The notes under the pieces were generated by a model that made no database searches, had not been told where the DNA came from, and worked only from the letters and a program-made list of their open reading frames with translations. A stretch of DNA of 6,037 nt from a bacterium (GTDB lineage: Bacteria > Patescibacteriota > Minisyncoccia > Minisyncoccales > UBA10102). Position numbers and translations under genes: made by a program. The stretch covers positions 1-6,037 of the forward strand of contig JAUYJR010000007.1 of NCBI GenBank assembly GCA_030699255.1. The letters run 5' to 3'. This document shows positions 3,613 through 6,037 of the stretch, piece after piece (the first letter of the stretch is position 1; every line of letters begins with the position of its first letter).

Positions 3613-4671
3613 ATGGAAAAATTGCGAGTTGGCATTATTTTTGGTGGGAAATCGGCAGAACACGAAGTATCTTTGCGTTCAGCGCGGAGCGTGTCCGAAG
3701 CAATAGACAGAGAGATGTACGAACCTATTCATATTGGCATTGACACCCAAGGAAACTGGTTCTTGCGCGAAGACGTGCCAAGAGAAATCATTCGCGAGGC
3801 CCCAAGAAGAACTCTTGTAATACTCCAGAACGGAGGGGGACTTTTGCGCGTTGCCTCATGCCAAACCGATTCTGCCATTGATGTTGCCTTTCCGATTCTG
3901 CACGGCCCCTTTGGAGAAGACGGAACTATGCAGGGACTCCTCAAACTTGCAGACATTCCGTTTGTAGGAGCTGGAGTTCTAGGGTCTGCCGTTGGTATGG
4001 ATAAAGACGTTATGAAGCGTCTTTTGCGAGATGCAAACATACCTATTGCAAAATTCCTGGTTGCGCAAGAGCGCCATATTCCAATATATCAAGAAGCAAA
4101 AGACGCCTTGGGTCTACCATTGTTTGTAAAGCCGGCCAACATGGGATCTTCCGTTGGTGTAAGCAAGGCGCGCAACGAGAAAGAATTTCAAAACGCAGTA
4201 GAAGGCGCGTTTCTCTATGATACAAAAGTCATCTTGGAAGAGTTCATTCAGGGAAGAGAGCTTGAATGTTCGGTGCTTGGCAATAACAATCTCAGTGCAT
4301 CAGTTCCCGGAGAGGTAGTACCCACTCACGAGTTTTACTCCTACAAGGCAAAGTACTTGGACGAAAACGGTGCCACTCTTGAGATCCCCGCAAACATCTC
4401 TCCTCAAACAACTCAAGAGATACAGAGCCTTGCTATAAGAACATTCCAGACACTGTCTTGCGAGGGCTTGGGCCGTGTTGATTTCTTTTTGAAAGATACC
4501 GGAGAAATCCTTGTAAATGAGATCAATACTATGCCTGGATTTACTTCTATAAGTATGTACCCCAAACTATGGGAGGCAAGTGGCGTGCCATACTCCGAAC
4601 TCATTAGCCGGCTCATCCGACTCGCGCGGGAGAGATTTGAAAAAGAGAAGTTGCTTAAAACTTTGCGTTAG
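3613..4671 (+). CDS. ddl: D-alanine--D-alanine ligase
   Basis: Ddl is a cytoplasmic ATP-grasp enzyme that joins two D-alanines; the dipeptide is the substrate of MurF, encoded at the left edge of this window. In the 352-residue protein, GGKSAEHEVS (11-20) and HGPFGEDGT (97-105) form the N-terminal D-Ala/ATP region, KPANMGSSVGV (173-183) is the glycine-rich ATP loop, AKY (246-248) keeps the tyrosine that favours D-Ala over D-lactate, and RVDFF (288-292) with NEINTMPGFT (302-311) supplies the metal ligands D290, E303 and N305. The ending (SISMYPKLW) resembles E. coli DdlA, and the length is normal. An in-frame ATG at 3547 would add 22 residues covering the direct repeat and the promoter; the family normally starts just before GIIFGG, so 3613 is chosen. 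The last 17 bases overlap the convergent gene 4655-5302. Confidence 0.95.
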   Translation: MEKLRVGIIFGGKSAEHEVSLRSARSVSEAIDREMYEPIHIGIDTQGNWFLREDVPREIIREAPRRTLVILQNGGGLLRVASCQTDSAIDVAFPILHGPFGEDGTMQGLLKLADIPFVGAGVLGSAVGMDKDVMKRLLRDANIPIAKFLVAQERHIPIYQEAKDALGLPLFVKPANMGSSVGVSKARNEKEFQNAVEGAFLYDTKVILEEFIQGRELECSVLGNNNLSASVPGEVVPTHEFYSYKAKYLDENGATLEIPANISPQTTQEIQSLAIRTFQTLSCEGLGRVDFFLKDTGEILVNEINTMPGFTSISMYPKLWEASGVPYSELISRLIRLARERFEKEKLLKTLR

Positions 4672-5302
4672 TGAGGTTGAGATAGCTCTCGTACAGCTTC
4701 CTGAGTTCCAAGGACAACGCCTTGGGTATTGGCGTTTCGAGATTGCTCTGAGCATCAATACTGTACGCGTGGATCTCATCATGAAGCACTTCTTCATGGT
4801 AGCCCGCTTTTAAACGAAGTTCTTCCTTGAGTGGCTCCAAGTCAAATTGTGAGAGCACTCTCAATACATCCCCCCTATACTGCTTGTTAGTGTAGAACAG
4901 TCCATGAGCAATCTCATGAACCAAAAGCCGGTCAACGTGTTCTAATGCTTTGTGAATACCAATAATATAGAACGGTTCGGCTTCATTCTCAAAGATGTGT
5001 AGCAACACTTCCTCCTGCTCTGAAAGCGGACTAAACTTCCCCTCATAGAAAGGTTTCAGCACATATGACGGAATATTGAACCCATTCCAATCGGTGTAGT
5101 AGGTAAACTTTCCGGATGCCATTCCTCCGGGTGATGTTTGAATGTACCACAACGTAAACTCCTCAAGAGAGAAGATTTCTCCTCTAAAGCGAGGAGATTC
5201 GTAGTGCTCCTGAAATCTCAAAAAAATAGAGGCAACATCCCTTTGAGTTTCACATGTGAGCACATGAATGTTTTCTGCCACCAACGAGTGCTCTATTGTC
5301 AT
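4655..5302 (-). CDS. Uncharacterised protein with HExxH motif, putative zinc metallopeptidase
   Basis: I do not recognise a named family. The 215 residues contain LLVHEIAHGLFYT (126-138), where H129, E130 and H133 make a classical zincin site, and a downstream LHDEIHAY (173-180) whose E176 could be the third zinc ligand of a gluzincin-like fold. Other conserved-looking parts are FTYYTDWNGFNIPSYVL (66-82) and YIIGIHKALEHVD (112-124). No signal peptide or membrane segment is seen, so it is probably intracellular. It converges with ddl and overlaps its end by 17 bases, leaving no room for a terminator between them. It has no clear Shine-Dalgarno; an in-frame TAA nine codons upstream limits the start to 5302 or later. 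A TAGAAT (5339-5344, minus) may be a promoter, or it may be read from the tRNA promoter. Confidence 0.7.
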   Translation of the reverse strand: MTIEHSLVAENIHVLTCETQRDVASIFLRFQEHYESPRFRGEIFSLEEFTLWYIQTSPGGMASGKFTYYTDWNGFNIPSYVLKPFYEGKFSPLSEQEEVLLHIFENEAEPFYIIGIHKALEHVDRLLVHEIAHGLFYTNKQYRGDVLRVLSQFDLEPLKEELRLKAGYHEEVLHDEIHAYSIDAQSNLETPIPKALSLELRKLYESYLNLTNAKF

Positions 5303-5350
5303 AACGAGACTATTGCCAAACCCGGTTTAGCACAAACAATTCTAACTGAT

Positions 5351-5424
5351 TGGTGGACCCGGCGAGAATCGAACTCGCGACCCAGCAATGCGAATGCTGT
5401 GTAATACCACTTTACTACGGGCCC
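5351..5424 (-). tRNA. tRNA-Ala (anticodon CGC)
   Basis: The 74-nt minus-strand sequence folds fully: acceptor GGGCCCG with CGGGTCC, D stem GTAA/TTAC, anticodon stem CAGCA/TGCTG with loop TTCGCAT (anticodon CGC, reads GCG), 4-nt variable loop, T arm GCGAG/CTCGC with TTCGATT, discriminator A and an encoded CCA (5351-5353). The G3-U70 wobble pair, the main identity element for alanyl-tRNA synthetase, is present. A GATAAT (5431-5436, minus) ends 6 nt before the first base, so transcription may begin at or next to the mature 5' end. Confidence 0.97.
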
Positions 5425-5430
5425 TTACAA

Positions 5431-5436
5431 ATTATC
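5431..5436 (-). promoter_or_regulatory. -10 element of tRNA-Ala
   Basis: GATAAT (5 of 6 to consensus, minus strand) ends at 5431, so the start would fall at about 5424, the tRNA 5' end. The place for a -35 lies inside the outer arm of the palindromic repeat 5445-5530 and shows no good match. Confidence 0.4.
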
Positions 5437-5444
5437 CTACAATA

Positions 5445-5530
5445 CTCGTCATTCTGAGTGGAACGAAGAATCTCTTTCTCGCAATGACGAGGGGTGGGAT
5501 GAGATTCTTCGGTTATTGCCTCAGAATGAC
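5445..5530. repeat. Palindromic intergenic repeat element (MITE-like, GTCATTCTGAG family)
   Basis: An imperfect long inverted repeat: outer arms GTCATTCTGAG (5448-5458) and CTCAGAATGAC (5520-5530), inner arms CGAAGAATCTC (5464-5474) and GAGATTCTTCG (5501-5511), with a 26-nt loop. Nested in it, CTCGTCATT (5445-5453) pairs with AATGACGAG (5483-5491). Short repeats with GTCATTCTGAG and CGAAGAATCTC are scattered through many bacterial genomes. It sits between the pepF end and the tRNA and may serve as a transcript end for pepF. It carries no gene. Confidence 0.75.
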
Positions 5531-5570
5531 AGAGTGACGGAAGGCGTCATCCCCAATTCAAGGTTTTTTA

Positions 5571-6037
5571 TCATCTCTCAATTGTTTCGGCAAGGGATTC
5601 TGCCTCTTCAAGCATTCGCTCAATTTCGGCAATGCCCTCATCCCAAAACTCCTTTTTGGCAATATCAATACCAATATCCGCAAACATCTCCCGCGGAGAA
5701 GCGGATAGCCCAACAGACAAGATGTTCTTCACCTGCTCAATATCTTTTGGATTTCTCCGTACCCGCCCCCTGAGCGCTTTTGCAATAAGCAGTCCGCTTG
5801 CATATGAATACACATAGAAAAACGCGCGAATATGGCTCCAGTATGTCCACCCATACTCAGCTCTTGGCGGAAAGAAGACAGACTCCCCCAGGTATGATGA
5901 CATGTGTTTTACAAATAGCTCTCCAATTTCCTCTTTTGACACATGTCCTTTCTCTCGAAATGTCTTGTGAAGATCCGTCTCAAACTTGTAACAGGCAACC
6001 TGCCTAAATATAGTGGAGATATCTCCGTGGAGCTGTG
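5571..6037 (-). CDS. pepF: Oligoendopeptidase F (M3 family), C-terminal 154 residues, cut by window edge
   Basis: PepF is a cytoplasmic zinc metallopeptidase that degrades short peptides. Reading the minus strand from the window edge, the frame is open through 6037, beginning with LHGDISTIFRQVACYKFE and HKTFREKGHVSKEEI, which is the conserved segment after the active-site helix of M3 peptidases, then MSSYLG and HIRAFFYVYSYASGLL (about fragment residues 67-83), the C-terminal substrate-pocket signature of the PepF branch. The HExxH zinc site would lie upstream, beyond the window. A GTG at 5940-5942 could be mistaken for a start, but homology continues through it, so it is an internal valine. 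It ends with TGA at 5571-5573. The family assignment is firm; the symbol is by similarity. Confidence 0.88.
   Translation of the reverse strand, partial: QLHGDISTIFRQVACYKFETDLHKTFREKGHVSKEEIGELFVKHMSSYLGESVFFPPRAEYGWTYWSHIRAFFYVYSYASGLLIAKALRGRVRRNPKDIEQVKNILSVGLSASPREMFADIGIDIAKKEFWDEGIAEIERMLEEAESLAETIER

Noticed and set aside
5315..5331. Small inverted repeat between the tRNA and the HExxH gene (GCCAAACC/GGTTTAGC)
   Set aside because: It has a one-base spacer and one mismatch and no T-run on either strand, so it is too weak to call a terminator.
5445..5530. CRISPR-like repeat
   Set aside because: Only a single inverted structure is present, with no regular direct repeats and spacers.
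5571..5942. Stand-alone 123-residue gene starting at GTG 5942
   Set aside because: The frame stays open to the window edge, and the added residues match the M3 peptidase C-terminal region, so the GTG is internal to pepF.

Overview
The window looks like a chromosomal segment of a candidate phyla radiation (Patescibacteria, Parcubacteria-like) bacterium. This is an inference from several signs: a MurF that begins almost directly at its ATP-binding loop, a very small stand-alone alpha/beta hydrolase of a type common in those genomes, compact gene spacing, and several genes with little or no Shine-Dalgarno sequence. UGA and UAG both act as stops, so the ordinary bacterial code 11 fits.

Layout. 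Positions 1-839 (minus) hold the first 279 codons of murF, which runs off the left edge. Positions 840-1123 contain no convincing gene but hold hairpins, a strong ribosome-binding site and a possible gene remnant. Positions 1124-2420 (minus) are an AbiE-type toxin-antitoxin/phage-defence operon: abiEi (antitoxin/repressor) followed 4 nt later by abiEii (nucleotidyltransferase toxin), with a recognisable promoter and overlapping inverted repeats upstream. Positions 2421-2710 are non-coding and contain the first copy of a 40-bp direct repeat. Positions 2711-3193 (minus) encode an AT-rich 160-residue alpha/beta hydrolase. Positions 3269-3481 (minus) encode a 70-residue DUF397 protein. The second copy of the 40-bp repeat (3561-3600) carries the apparent promoter of ddl (D-Ala-D-Ala ligase, plus strand, 3613-4671), whose mRNA seems to be leaderless. 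The 3' end of ddl overlaps a convergent gene for an unrecognised HExxH (putative zinc peptidase) protein (4655-5302, minus). Then come tRNA-Ala(CGC) (5351-5424, minus), a palindromic intergenic repeat element (5445-5530), and the C-terminal part of an M3-family oligoendopeptidase F (5571-6037, minus), which runs off the right edge.

How it fits together. Ddl makes the D-Ala-D-Ala dipeptide that MurF adds to the peptidoglycan precursor, so the two ends of the 840-3600 block are linked by pathway. The block between them is an accessory island (defence operon, hydrolase, DUF397 protein) with lower GC in places, palindromes in front of strong ribosome-binding sites, and direct repeats exactly 900 bp apart bracketing the hydrolase/DUF397 pair. 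The main novelty candidate is this repeat-bracketed two-gene module inserted at the ddl promoter, together with a scar-like copy of the hydrolase start region next to the AbiE operon.
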